Assembly (NCBI GenBank): GCA_963575745.1
Contig: CAUYUJ010016908.1
Span: forward strand, 175,185 to 239,184
DNA: 64,000 bases
Direction: 5' to 3'
Origin: Prorocentrum cordatum
Lineage: Eukaryota; Sar; Dinophyceae; Prorocentrales; Prorocentraceae
In this document: piece by piece, positions 32,655 through 43,936 of the stretch
How positions within the stretch are numbered: position 1 is the first letter of the stretch
Layout: each line of letters opens with the position of its first letter
The notes under the pieces: model-generated
Databases searched by the model: none
Seen by the model: the letters and a program-made list of their open reading frames with translations, nothing else
Told to the model about the DNA's origin: nothing
Position numbers and translations under genes: made by a program

Positions 32655-32960
32655 TCCTCCTCCTCCTCCTCCTCCTCCTCCTCCTCCTCCTCCTCCTTTT
32701 CTTTCTAATCCTCAACCTTTTTCTCTCTTGCCCTAATCCTTCACCTCCTTCCCCCTCCTCCTAATCCTCTATTTCCTCCTCCTCCACTCTTCCTCCACCT
32801 CCTCCTCTCTTCCTTTTCCTCCTCCTCCTCCTCCTCCAACTCCTCCTCCTCCTCCCCCTCCAAATCCTCCACCCCCCCTCCGCCAAATCCTCCCCCTCAA
32901 CCTCCTCCTCATCCTCCTCCCCCTCCTCCTGATCCACCACCTCCTCCTCCCCCCCTCCAA
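32655..32960 (+). repeat. (CTC)n-rich region
   Basis: Pure CTC at 32655-32695, then interrupted CTCCTC/CTCCCC to 32960. Confidence 0.9.
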
Positions 32961-33121
32961 CTTGTGGCGGTGGTGGTAGAAAACAGGCCTATCAACAACA
33001 GAAAACGGGGGGGGGGAGGGGCGGGGCGGGGCGGGGACGGCCGCCGCGCCCGACACTCTGCGGCCAGGGCGGGCGGGGCGAGCGGAAGGGAGGGGGAACG
33101 ATAGGGAGCACATGGGGGCAT

Positions 33122-33475
33122 GTCGGCCCCCATCCCAGGCCGTGCGTGTTGTTGGGGAGGTCCTCGGCTGGGACCAGGAAGAACTGGGGCCCAACCCTGG
33201 GAGATACGACGGGGGGGGGGCGTCCAGCCTCGATGGGGGTGCGTCCGGGTAGCCCTCTTGGGGGGAGTGGAGGGTAGGGGGAACGATCGGATCACGGGGA
33301 GCACGTCGGCCCCTATCCCAGGCTTTTTGGGAGGGTTTCGACTGGGACCAAGAATATTTGGGGCCCAGCCCTGGGAGATACGACGGGGGGGGACGTCCAT
33401 CCTCGATAGGGGGTGCGTCCGAGTAGCCCCCTGGGGGTGTATCCCAGGGCTTGCCCTCCTTTTCTGGGCGGCCCT
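33122..33475 (+). repeat. repeat P, two tandem copies with 174-bp period
   Basis: CTGGGAGATACGACGGGGGG at 33197 and 33371. Each copy runs from TCGGCCCC(C/T)ATCCCAGGC to GTGCGTCCG(G/A)GTAGCCC. The second continues into GTGTATCCCAGGG, as in the copy near 5150. Confidence 0.7.
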
Positions 33476-33539
33476 TTTTTGCCGCGAGAACTCGGGGGTT
33501 GGGGGAACAAATACCGCCTGCGATACAGCAAGGGCCAGA

Positions 33540-33690
33540 CCACAACAAAACTTCCGCAACAAAAAAAAACAATCCTGAGACCACAGGACGTCCATTGTTT
33601 TTGTTGTGTGAGAACGTCACGCTTTCCCTCGCAAAATAACCGAAACCCACAAAAGTGGAAACAATACTGGTGGTTATTGGCATAGGTGTT
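33540..33690 (+). repeat. dispersed repeat family H, copy 5
   Basis: Diverged copy (AACTTCCGCAACAAA...CAATCCTGAGACCACAGG...AACGTCACGCTTTCCC...CGAAACCCACAAAAG), directly after repeat P. Confidence 0.6.
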
Positions 33691-34504
33691 CCTCTGTACG
33701 GGTTCAATCGATGCAATTGTTTAAACATGTTTCCCGGCTCCCCCCCCAGTGGAAATGGAAGGCAAACTGGCGCCTTCGGGTGGGGTTGGGGTGGTATGCT
33801 GTCGGTGAGAGGGGGGACGGGGAACAGGTGCAGGACGGCACCCTCAGCTCATGCAGCAACGTGCAGATGCAGCGTCCAAGGTAAGGCCGAAGCCAACAAC
33901 GACGAGCCACACAACGCGAGCCAGCGCGCGAGCCGCTTCCCGCGAACGCGAGACACGTGTCTGCGGCGCAGGAGCACCCGTGTTGAGGACGGTCGGGTCA
34001 TATACACCTCACCTTCGCCCGCGACCCTAGAACCCACTGCAAGCTGTGGAGCCGACACACCAGGTCGACGTTACCATGCACACGCCGCAGGACATACGCC
34101 CAAACCTATGATACACAACGCTCGACTGACCGGCTTTGAGACTGGAGCGGTCGCCACAACGACCTGGAGTTTGGATTCGGCGGGCTGTGCATAACGGTCG
34201 CGCTGCCACACGATCGAAGGCCCTGCAAAACAAGCTTCAGCTGTGAGCACCTGGCGGGGGTTTCGAAACATTGCCCCTCAAAAAAGGCGGCGATGATTGA
34301 AGACAACGACGTCGCAGTACACGCGGCCAGACGGAAAAGGAACGGGCGTCTTAGGAACACTGGCGGCTAAGCCCCGTCATGCTGACCCTCCCCCCACGAA
34401 GTGACAATCACACGCGCACCGTTCCTGTGCTGTCGTTGTATTTTGATTATGGACATGCAGATGAAGCGGAGGAGGACGATGAGGAAGAGGGGGAGAAAAA
34501 CAAC
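33691..34504. other. no gene recognised
   Basis: Mixed-composition sequence without internal repeats or recognisable coding segments. Confidence 0.4.
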
Positions 34505-34546
34505 ATCCTTCTCCTCCTCCTCCTCCTCCTCCTCCTCCTCCTCCTC

Positions 34547-34578
<32 letters not shown>

Positions 34579-34722
34579 TCTCCCCCGATACCTCCTCCAC
34601 CTTTTTCTGCTCCACCTCCACCTCCTCCTCCTCCTCCCCTCTTCCTGTTGTTCCTCCTCCCTCCTCCTCCTCCTCCTCCTCCTCCTCCTCCTCCTCCTCT
34701 TCCTCCTCCTCCTCCTCCTCCA
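34505..34722 (+). repeat. (CTC)n microsatellite
   Basis: Two pure CTC blocks (34510-34570, 34655-34700) separated by CTCCAC/CTCTTCCTG variants. Confidence 0.93.
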
Positions 34723-35112
34723 GCGGGCGAGAATGGACGGATCCGCATGAATGTGGTTCAAGCCATCGCACGGACACTCCCAAAGGGCATCCAGAAAGTG
34801 CGGAGCTAGCGCACTGCCCATCATGTTTCCAACATGCCCACATCGGGCAGACACCGCATGAACATGAACGGAATGGTTTTGAACCTGGGGGGAGGAAAAA
34901 TAGAAAGAGTGAGCAGTACAAGGGAAACCAGGGGGGAAAACAACACAGTCAAACACATGGCCCATCCGCGATGTTGCAACACATCTCTTTTTGGTTTCAG
35001 TATGATATTTCACCGCCGCCGTGCCGCGGGCACGTCGTGGAATGCCGTCAGGCCCAGAGGATCCTTCAGTCCCCAATGTCGGAATGCTCCGAATGGACCC
35101 GCACCCTCAAAC

Positions 35113-35325
35113 TTTCGACGCTCGAAATGGGCACGGACAAAAAGGGGTACAATGCCCAACAACAAATGGTGTCCCAAACCAACAGCGGCCGCTGTTGGGC
35201 AGGCGGCCTTCTGTCTCGAATGGACACAGGCCGCGGCGGCGTGGACAGCGAATCCTGTTTAAAATGAAATGGAACTGCTGTTGTGCATTTTAATCATTTT
35301 TTCGCATCTATTTCGGGCGCCCAAA
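35113..35325 (+). mobile_element. MITE family A, copy 2
   Basis: A 213-bp element. The left end TTTCGACGCTCGAAATGGGC pairs with right-end complement TTTGGGCGCCCGAAATAGAT. A perfect 5-bp target duplication CAAAC lies at 35108-35112 and 35326-35330. The internal palindrome CCAACAGCGGCCGCTGTTGG is intact at 35179-35198. The right arm is more decayed than in the other copies. Confidence 0.82.
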
Positions 35326-36409
35326 CAAACCACGGGCAACCTCGAGCGATCCTGACCGATGGCGGCTAAGACCGGCGTTCCCCGCGTGGACCTCCCCGAA
35401 TCCTCCGCGCATGATCCCTGGTCGGGTTCCAGACTTCCAGCGCACTGCCGACATGGCGTCACGGTGCGTCAGGTTCCTGTCTTGACGAGACCATGGCGCT
35501 GGGTTCTGACATCGCGGGGATCGTTCAACCTTGGACGATCGGCCGTTTCCGAAAAGTCCAAATCGTTCCACATCGAACGATTCTGGGACGCCCGCGGCGT
35601 TCAAAGTTGAACGCTGCTGGCGGGGTCGCCACCGGTCGACGCGACGCGAACCGACCGTACCTTTCTGGGGCGCTCTGGGGAGCCCCCTTGGCCATCCCAC
35701 ACATTCTGCAGGCCAGCCCAGTCGGCCAGCATCACCCACAGATCTGTTAGACGAACGGCTGGGGGGAACAACCGAAATGGAGCTAGAACCTGGATACGCT
35801 TCCGACAACCAAAATATTCGTAGTGGCGACTTCCAAGACATCAGAATATCAACGGAGACCAGGATGAGGAAGCGCAAGAGCACCTTGAACGCCCAAGTAG
35901 GATCAATATCAGGTCGTGGACAGGCTCCATTGCGCAACTTTCCTGGTCGCCGACGCACCGTAGAATGTGGTGGGCTGGCTCCTGAAATCCGCGAAGGCGA
36001 CGCACTCACGGACGGCCAGCGGGGCCCACCACAGCACGGACAGTACTGGTCACAATCGAAGTCGTGCGTCCCTCCGCGCGCGTGAGCTGGCCGACCCACG
36101 CATATATGCGATAACCTTCTGCCACCCCGCTGGGGAGAGGGCGCCTCGAAACTTCTTCCACGCTTTGCCCGAAAGGGCTCCTCTGGGTCCAGCTGGAATC
36201 TGACGCCTCTCTCCGTATCGTACTGCGCGAACACCAAACCGATCGCTCAAAGAAAGTCAGCAGGCCGCGCTCGACCCAGGGGTTGTAGTCCACTCCCAAT
36301 CCGTTAGTAGGCGCACGGCCGTGAATACAGCCGAATACGCTGGGCGGTACTGTATATGCAATGACCAACAGCGTCCACGGCACCACCAAAGGCACTTCGT
36401 CCGCATAAT
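35326..36409. other. no confident gene; may include decayed 3' part of the RT pseudogene
   Basis: Minus-strand frames at 36006-36400 (…YADEVPLVVPWTLLVIAY… ) could continue the pseudogene at 36410-36960 after a frameshift, since downstream parts of such elements are poorly conserved. 35326-36000 contains CGATCGTTCAACCTTGGACG-type sequence with nothing recognised. Confidence 0.35.
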
Positions 36410-36960
36410 AGAACTCATAAGCTTCGCAACCACATCCGCAGGTGGTAGCGTAAAGACCAGGCAACACCAAAGCCATCGAGGTACAACATGTGCACCAGCA
36501 GCTCGTAGTCACGTACGTGAACTTCCGGGCAACTGTCGTAGTGCAACGATGTCTGCGTACACCTTATTCCGTCCTCCCGCTGGTGTGACGGGATCCCTGG
36601 GGTCATCAGAGACGGCCTCCACCCCGATGTGCTCGATGCGGCGGAACTCGCCGCGGTGTCACTCCTGGCGCTTGCTGCGGTTCTCCACGGCCCCCGTCTC
36701 GGCGTCGAAGCGGTCGGTCGTGGTGATGTCGTCGATCAGCTGTTGGTCGCTCTTGCACACCAGGGAGCGGTCGTCCATGAACAGGAACTGCTCGCCCTCG
36801 ACCTCCCAGGGCGCGAGCGCCGAGCAGAGGACCTTGGGCGCACAGGAGTCTCCCTGGGCCAAACTTGGGGATGACCAGACCACTTCATCATATAGTGCCC
36901 CAACTACTTTGCAACGTCGTGGGTCAGACCACGCCGCGACAGACACACTAGTCGCGCGGC
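36410..36960 (-). pseudogene. reverse transcriptase fragment of a non-LTR-type retroelement
   Basis: The minus frame carries two hallmark reverse-transcriptase motifs in order: AQGDSCAP (36859-36836), the QGD-S/P strand-turn motif, then about 25 residues later FLFMDDRSLVCKS (around 36790-36752), the catalytic D-D box. It continues DITTTDRFDAETGAVENRSK to an in-frame TGA at 36661-36659 where a Trp codon would fit. The same frame resumes with FRRIEHIGVEAVSDDP until a second stop near 36525, after which the related sequence shifts phase (HMLYLDGFGVAWSLRYH). This type of QGD...MDDR enzyme is familiar to me from dinoflagellate retroelements (memory, not a search). The stop codons and frameshift show that it is dead. 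Fingers and endonuclease regions are not visible upstream. Confidence 0.65.
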
Positions 36961-37524
36961 CCGTGATCCCCTCTCTGTGACCTTCTGCGTCGCAGACGCC
37001 CAAGACCGCCCATGAGGCCTGCAGATATCTGATATATCCTTCCCCGAACGTCGGGAGCTTTCAAAAGGGAGCGCGCACAAAAGACGAATTCGAAATGGCG
37101 GCATGGCCCCTCTTCCACCCTCCTCCCAAGATGCCCCCTGCGAGTTCCTGAAGAAATGACGACATGACGGCCTGTTGGGCGGCATTCCAACGGGAAGCCC
37201 AAGAAGACGCTCAAGGACAAATAATGCAAAATGGTTTCATGACCTCTCCGACCCGATCCAGTCGAGGCTGCCAAAAGGCCCTCGATGCGTTCCCAAGAAG
37301 CCTCAAAGGCCTCTTGGTCCAAGGAGCTCCAGGAGGCTCCCAAAAAACCTCCCGAACACGCTCAATTACCCACTGCGCCCGCCCCCTGGTACGTTGAGGA
37401 GTGGTTGAATGCCGGAAAACGTCAACTGAATGTTCTGCCTTCTTCTATGGGACCCGCTCTCCCAGTCACAGATAGAAGCCCCCACCTCCAGCTGTTGCAA
37501 ATTTCATTGAACAGCTTGTCTGTA
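36961..37524. other. no gene recognised
   Basis: Upstream flank of the RT pseudogene. AAGGCCTC and CCAAGAAG(C/A)CTC-like motifs near 37270-37340. No domain recognised. Confidence 0.4.
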
Positions 37525-37690
37525 CAGTCGGACCTAGGACAGAAAAACCTCCTCCAACAACATAAGACCGTCCGCTGTCCAAAAAACACAGGACTGGACA
37601 GGGTACCATCCCAAGGAATCGCAAGAACACCCAACAAGCACGCAAAAAAGGTACCCTCCCCGGACCGACCTCGATCACATACCTCGGTCC
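37525..37690 (+). repeat. dispersed repeat family K, copy 2
   Basis: ACAGTCGGACCTAGGACAG...ACCGTCCGCTGTCCAAAA...CACCCAACAAGCACG...CGACCTCGATCACATACC. Partner of 27803-27970. Confidence 0.7.
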
Positions 37691-37789
37691 GACTGTGCAA
37701 GAGTTCTGTATCTGGCTCCGTGCCCAGAGGCACAAATAGGAGCGTCCTCAAGTTCCATTCGAACTCTCTGCATTCGCGCAATCTTGCGC

Positions 37790-38110
37790 GTCCAAAAAAA
37801 GGGAGTGGGCGCAGATCATGGCGGGCGGCATGCGCTCTATCCAGGGGGGGGGGGCGGGGACGTAATTCAATCGAAGAAACGCCATGACATCTGGGGAACG
37901 GCCCCCACCATGATACCCACCCACCCCTTACAATGGAGGCTGGTCCACAAGAAACCTTCCGCAAGAAACCCAACCCTGAGACCCCAGGGCGCCCCGTGAT
38001 TTCTGGTGTAGGAACATCACGACTTCCACAGCGAAACCACCGAAGCCCAAGAAACCCAGGCAATCCTGGAGGCAAGCAGGGTGCTTCTTGGCATGCGGCC
38101 CCCACTGTAG
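37790..38110 (+). repeat. dispersed repeats G copy 4 and H copy 6, adjacent
   Basis: 37790-37935 is a shortened G copy (GGCGGGCGGCATGCGC...GAAACGCCATGACATCTGGGG...ACCATGATACCCACC). It leads straight into H (GTCCACAAGAAACCTTCCGC...CCCAACCCTGAGACCCCAGG...CTTGGCATGCGG). Confidence 0.7.
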
Positions 38111-38279
38111 TCATCGCCCCCCTCTTGGCCGCCCCCAATTGAAGCGCGTCCCACCACCCCAAATGCGGGCGCCTTCTCGGGCGCTCCCAGGGGGGCGGTT
38201 GCCAGTGGCCCAAAGACCGGTCGCTCGGGACACCTGCACGTCCGACATCGCCAGAAATCTCCGAGGGATGTCAGGCATG

Positions 38280-38470
38280 AACTAATTCGAATCGAAAGAT
38301 CGAATCGGATCGAAACCGGGTCGGATCGCCAACGAATCGTCCCGAATCGGATCGAAGTCGAATCGCCGCGCCAGAATCCAACTGGCACCGGCCGATACCG
38401 GTAACACGGACGGGATCGAATCGAATCGGAATCGCGGTCCCAGCTGGCGAATCGAATCGCATCGAATCGT
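38280..38470 (+). repeat. GAATCG/GGATCG short-period repeat
   Basis: Irregular GAATCGGATCGAAA-like units, period about 10-12 bp. Partly self-complementary through CGATTCG/CGAATCG. Confidence 0.7.
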
Positions 38471-39124
38471 AGGCGGCTCTGCATGTCCAACCTCGCCAGA
38501 AATGGCTCCGAGGACCGTCCTGACGGACGCCCTCTTGGGCGCCTCCTGGGACGTGTTGGAAGCCCTCGAGGGCGTCCCAAGACAACGCCGAAATGGTAAA
38601 AACCTGTGCGCTTCTCCATGGTTTTGGTGTTAGCCTTCCTTTCTTCGGTGTCCACAGCGCGCAGTACCGCCCAAGATTGCCCGCAAACTGCCTAAGCTCT
38701 CCCGGGCCCAAAAGGCCCCCGAGACAGCCCCTAAGAGAGGCCCAGTAAGGGAAACACGAACTGACATTTTGAGCCTTCCGCCCTAAGATGTCTATGACTG
38801 ACATCCCCGAGAGGCACCCCAGGTGCCCACAAGAAGCCCAAGGAGGCACCAAGACGCTTACAAGATGCCCTCGTCGGGCTCCTTTCGAAAGGTCCCCCAG
38901 TAGATCGCGACGGGCACCCAAAGGACCCCTGACTGACAACCCAGCACGGAGGCAGGATGGGCCGAAGACTACTCTCTTTCTCTATCTCCGTCGGGCGACG
39001 ATGTCTCCCGCTGCCTCCAAATGCCTCCCGCCGCCTCCTGTCTCCTCCAATGGCCTCCCGCCACCCGTGGCTTCCAAAGCTCTATCCCCATCCCCACCGC
39101 CATCCCCATTCCTACCCCTCTCGA
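38471..39124. other. no gene recognised
   Basis: GGCGCCTCCTGGG and GGCCTCCCGCC(G/A)CC motifs, the latter at 39025-39065. No coding or RNA evidence. Confidence 0.4.
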
Positions 39125-39480
39125 TCTACACGTGCGTATGTACGTGTATATATATAATCCCCGATTCCACCCCTACCCCTCTTCATCCAAATGTGCATAT
39201 TATATATGTACATAGAAATGTAAATGTGTATATGTACATATATATATATACACAAGACTGCATTGGTGCTGCGCGCCATGCACCTTGGTCCTTTGAGTTC
39301 TGCACGCAAGCGGAATGCGTGCGTGCGTACATGCGCGCATGCATGTATACACGCGCACGTGCATGCACGTTCCGTATACATGTATAGGTGTATACAATAT
39401 ACTTACATTGTTGTAGGTGTGTATTCAGCGTGCATATGTACATATAAATTTCTGTATGTAAGGGTATGAACATGCATATG
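39125..39480 (+). repeat. TATG/TACA alternating region
   Basis: Imperfect TATATG, GTATAT and GCATGCGTGC tracts. Compare 47815-47975 and 49628-50390. Confidence 0.85.
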
Positions 39481-39589
39481 CAGCTCGTACGGGGCATCCT
39501 CGGGCATCTTCGCTGCATGCCACGAGACCCTCAACGACTTGGTCACAGTGCGAAATGTCATGGGAGCAAAACCAATCTTGGCATTCGGA

Positions 39590-40110
39590 AACATCGTGTG
39601 GGTGTTTGCGGGGCCCTCGTGGGCCGTTTTGGCGCCTTCATGGGCAGTCCTGGGGCCTTCTTGGGCCGTCTTGGGGAGCGTGGGCCCGCTGGAGCTCCCT
39701 TTGGACCCATCTTGGGCACTTCCGACGACCTCCCATGGCCCTTTTGGGTCTGTGCTGGGAGCCCTTGGGGGGCCTCTTGGTTCCATTATGGGCTGTCTTG
39801 GGGCTCTCGTTGGCGATCGTGGGGCCCGGCTCGGCCGTCTTGAAGCCTTCCTGGGGGCCTTTTGGAGCGTCTTGAGGCGATCTCGGGGCTTTGAAACCGT
39901 CTTGAAAGCTCATGACATCCGAAAGGCGGAAATGCTAAAATTGTAAGTTTTACGAAGGGAATGGGACGATTGTTGTGCTTTGAAGGCCCCTTGGAAAGGT
40001 CTTTGGGGTGCCCTGGGGGTCTTGTGGGCCGTCCTGACGCAATTGGAGTCCCTCTTGGAGCGCGCTTGTGCTGTCTGGGGCCTCCCTTGAGCCTTTCTGA
40101 TAACCCCTCG
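39590..40110 (+). repeat. degenerate CTTGGGGCC repeat
   Basis: Loosely periodic GGGCCGTCTTGGGG / GGGGCCTTCTTGGG units (39590-39910), with a sparser continuation at 39975-40110. Confidence 0.65.
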
Positions 40111-40584
40111 GATCGCTCTGGGTCTGCTGGCAAGGCGTTTGTGGAGACCCGGAAAGCCGGGTGACCTTTCCCAAGGACGTCCAAGGGAGCCCGAGAACCT
40201 CAGATCCCGGGGGTCAAGTTTTTTTTGGGGGGGGATGGTTTCCCCCCCCCCGGGCTTGTAAAAATATGGGAAGAGGAATGGATATATAAAGATGTATTCA
40301 TCGAGGCGAGCGCGAAACGTCTCAAATAGTGTGTGTGTGTGTGTGTATTTTTAAATCTATAGATATACACATATATATATATAATATATATAAGCATAAA
40401 AATCACCCAGCCCCCTTGCGGGACCACCAGGCTGTAGGCCGGAGGTTCGCAGTTTCCTGTACCAGTTGCAGTTTCCAGTTTCCTCTGTTACAGTTCTGCT
40501 TCTGGCTGCTTACTGTTCCTTGTTGACTTCTTGCTGTTTACTGTTCCTTGTTATTTTTACCACGCCCAAATCGTATTGTCTGAA

Positions 40585-41375
40585 TTGCTGGGGTGGGTAA
40601 GAATTGTCACCTCTCACGCAGATCGGCGGGGTCAGGGTCTAAAAACACAATGGATTTGCCACACTTCTAAATTCGGTGACACCCCTCACGCAGATCGGCG
40701 GGGTCAGGGTCCAAAAACCCATGGGAGGTGCCACATTTCTGAAATTCGGTGGCACCTCTCATGCAATTCGGCGGGGTCAGGGTCCAAAACATACAGGGGG
40801 TTTGCAAATTGTCTGAAATTCGGTGGCACCCCCCACGCAGATCGGCGGGGTCAGGGTCCAAAAACACACAGGGGGGTTGCAAATTGTCTGAAATCCGGTG
40901 GCACCCCTCACGTAGATCGGCGGGGTCAGTGTCCAAAAACACATGGGATGCGCCACATGTCGAAATTCGGTGGCACCCCTCACGCAGATCGGCGGGGTCA
41001 GGGTCCAAAAACACATGGGATTTGCCACATTTCTGAAATCCGGTGGCACCCCTCACGCAGATCGGCGGGGTCAGGGTCCGAAAACACATGGGATGTGCCA
41101 CATTTTGAAATTCGGTGGCACCCCTCATGCATCTCGGCGGGGTCAGGGTTCAAAAACACATTGGATTTGCAACTTTTCTAAAATTCGGTGGCACCCCTCA
41201 TGCAGATCGGCGGGGTCAGTGTCCAAAAACATATTGGAGTTGCTACATTTCTGAAATTCGGTGGCACCCCTCACGCAGATCCGCATGGCCAGGGTCCAAA
41301 AACATAAGGGATTTGCTACATTTCTGAAATTCGGCGACACCCCTCACGCAGATCGGCAGGGTCAGGGTCGAAAAA
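40585..41375 (+). repeat. 73-bp satellite, ~11 copies
   Basis: Units of 72-75 bp with a conserved core CGCAGATCGGCGGGGTCAGG, then GTCCAAAAACACATGGGAT, then TTGCCACATTTCTGAAATTC and GGTGGCACCCCTCA. Core starts fall at 40621, 40693, 40765, 40840, 40915, 40987, 41060, 41132, 41205, 41278 and 41351. The right boundary abuts AACAAACAAGTCCCGACAC. No copies were seen elsewhere in the window. Single-base variants are spread over all units, without clear higher-order structure. Confidence 0.93.
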
Positions 41376-41486
41376 CAAACAAGTCCCGACACTGCTTCAC
41401 GGCGAAGCGAAAGCCTCATGACTTCGCTCTTCCATGGCACATTATCCGAGAGAGGAGGCCGGCGGCAGGGGGCGAAGCCCTTACGG

Positions 41487-41525
<39 letters not shown>

Positions 41526-42477
41526 ACAAGCAACATGCCAAACATTGGAAACTCCCCAAACCCAGAATATCACAGCGTATCGTGGCGCCGTGAGCGTTTC
41601 GTTTTGATGATAGTTGTATTGAGGATCCCGTCAGTAAGGACTCCTTCGACAGGATGCCTCAGTATGGGATCCATCGTAAGGACTTCCAAAGTAAGGAATA
41701 CTGAGTAAGGACCCCGTTTGGCAAGGAAAGACACCCATGATAGGGATCCCGTGAGAAGGGAAGTGTTTGGCAGCAAGGGTCACAGGCTGATGAGTCAGAT
41801 TGAAAAGGCAATTTAACTGAGCGAAGCGATTGTGCAGCTTCATGAAACGACAAATACCCCAGCTTGCTGCTTGAGGTTTTGAACGTTTCGGGGGTGTGAG
41901 GGTCCGGGGGTCGCGGGGGTGTGGGTGGGTGGGGCGATCTATGTGCGTATCATGTATAGGTGCGTGCATCTCTATCCACAACGCTCTTTTATCCCTGCGC
42001 TGCATCCCTATCCCATACCGCTTCCCGATACCAATAACCCCATACCCCTGGTCCTGTAGCTAGCGGCATCCCACTCGTATCCCCAATGATCCCAGCCTGG
42101 ATGTCCGCATCATGACCACCCATCGCGGCCCCCCTTAAAAACTGTGTAACGCTAGTCAGGGTCTGCCGCAACAAGGGTACACAAGGGTACACAGATCCAT
42201 CTGCGTTCTCGAGGCCACGAACCTGTATAAAGACAACCAAAGACCGAATCTGCGCTCCCGAGGCCGCCAGGGGCTCTTCGTGCTATTATCTATTGAGAAA
42301 CAACTACCTATAAAAGCTATTCGGACGCATCCCTGGAGAGGATGGACTCCCCCCATGGTTTGCCGCCGGAATTGCGCCCCGAATATGTTGCTCCATTGCC
42401 GTGGCCATGCCCTGTCCACTTGTCGCCACACCTTCTCCCGTCTCGTCGGGGGCAGCGCCGCCCACAGGGAGGGGGAC
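41376..42477. other. no gene; TA tract and an inverted repeat P fragment
   Basis: (TA)n at 41497-41525. At 41620-41760 GTAAGGA(C/A)TCC-type motifs recur (GTCAGTAAGGACTCC, GTAAGGACTTCC, GTAAGGAATAC). About 42300-42360 is the complement of repeat P (TTCGGACGCATCCCTGGAGAGG). Confidence 0.45.
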
Positions 42478-42665
42478 GGGGGGGGAGGGGGAGGAGGAGG
42501 AGGAGGAGGAGGAGATGGGGGAGGAGGAGGAGGAGGAGGAGGAGGAGAAGGAGGAGGGGGAGAAGGAGGAGGAGGAGGAGGAGGAGGAGGAGGAGGATGG
42601 GGAGGAGGAGGAGGAGGAGGTGGAGGAGGAAAGGAGGAGGAGGGGGGTAAGCAGGGGAGGAAGCG
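42478..42665 (+). repeat. (GGA)n microsatellite
   Basis: About 190 bp of GGA with GGGGGA and GGAGAA variants. Confidence 0.93.
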
Positions 42666-43184
42666 CGAGGAGGGAGTGGATGAGGGAGGAGGGGGGGCAT
42701 CCTCTGGGACGTGAGGGAGGCGGGGGGGAGGCTCCTCCCTGCTCCTCGTCCTCTCGGCCCCTCCTCCTCCAGAGCATCCTGCCCGACCCGCCTCGTCCCT
42801 GGGAGTCCCAGGAGGCACCCTGGAGGCCTCAGGAACGGACAAAGAGTGCCGGCAACAAAACACAAAACAGCTCAAATCGAAAAGGTACCATGCCCCCGAC
42901 GTCACGAATGTTGCACAACCTGCACCCCCGAGGCCTCGCCCCATTACCCAGGACCGACTGTTCACCCTGACTCGTGTATCGAAGGTCCCAGGGCCAGAAG
43001 AGGACCCCCCGAAAGCCAAACATTGTAAAAGCAAGGGGGTCTCTGAGCAGGGACAGACCGTCCAGGCGTTCCTCTAGGCCTACCACGACATGTTCCTAGA
43101 ACGGATGGATTTTGCATGACAGAGATATGCTCCAACAACCAAAAGGATGCTCTCAGAGCAAACAGCGGAAGTACAGAACGGGCG
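42666..43184. other. no gene; shared block at 43035-43100
   Basis: GAGCAGGGACAGACCGTCC...TAGGCCTACCACGACATG matches 14040-14105. The rest is unremarkable. Confidence 0.45.
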
Positions 43185-43355
43185 CGGCCGCAAGAACCCC
43201 CCGCAAGAAACCCCACCCTGAAAGCCCGCGCGCGAGGTGCACCGCAGAGGAAACCCGGAGCACCCTGAACGCAGCCGCTCCTTCCCCGGCTGCGGGAGGC
43301 CACCGCGCGGCGCGCGGAGCGAAGAAGCCCTGGACACCCCGACGAAAAGCAGCTG
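43185..43355 (+). repeat. dispersed repeat family H subtype, copy 7
   Basis: GCGGCCGCAAGAACCCCCCG...CCACCCTGAAAGCCCGCGCG...GGAAACCCGGAGCACCC...CACCCCGACGAAAAGC, collinear with 31385-31570. Confidence 0.65.
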
Positions 43356-43589
43356 GTTTCTTGATACGCGCCCGCACTGCATCAAGCGAAGACGGACTCG
43401 GCCAGACATGCCCTCAGAACATGCCGTGCAGTCCTCGAAAAGGTCCCCAGGACACCCTCAGCCGGGACGCCTCGCCAGTGCCTGAGGCCCGCCGCCGACA
43501 AGAAACCTGCCGCCGCGACGGCGCGCCAGGCGTGCGGCCCTCGACGGGCCCGCGACTCACCCACGGGCGCGCGGGCGCGCGCCCCTTCC

Positions 43590-43652
43590 TCTCCTCCTCC
43601 TCCTCCTCCTCCTCCTCCTCCTCCTCCTCCTCGTCCTCCTCCTCCTCCTCCG
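43590..43652 (+). repeat. (CTC)n microsatellite
   Basis: About 60 bp CTC with one CTCGTC interruption. Confidence 0.9.
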
Positions 43653-43877
43653 CAGGGCGCGACCTTAGTTGATGAACCACAAAATAACATAACCCCTTCG
43701 GAAGGAACCTAATCTAGGAGGCCAGAACACATCAGGGATAGGGGGGCCTGCTCCGCAGATGCAGAACCGGGCCGCCCAGAAGGATCATCCCGGATACACA
43801 GGCGGGGACCTAAGGGAAGCCGCGTCTTCACTGTGTGAATTCGGGTTAGGGGCTCCTTTACTTTGGCGTCCCCAAAC

Positions 43878-43936
43878 GGTGACGGACCGTGCGGTGACCT
43901 CGAAATCCCCGAAACCTCACCGCACGGTCCGTCACC
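43878..43936 (+). repeat. perfect 20-bp stem hairpin
   Basis: GGTGACGGACCGTGCGGTGA (43878-43897) and its exact complement (43917-43936) are separated by a 19-nt loop. A shorter relative, GTGCGGTGA / TCACCGCAC, lies at 44008-44016 and 44035-44043 with an 18-nt loop containing AATCCCC, as in the first. Purpose unknown; perhaps a decayed fold-back element. Confidence 0.75.

Noticed and set aside
40585-41375. CRISPR-like array of 73-bp repeats
   Set aside because: The repeats are contiguous, with no unique spacers, and the genome is eukaryotic. It is a satellite.
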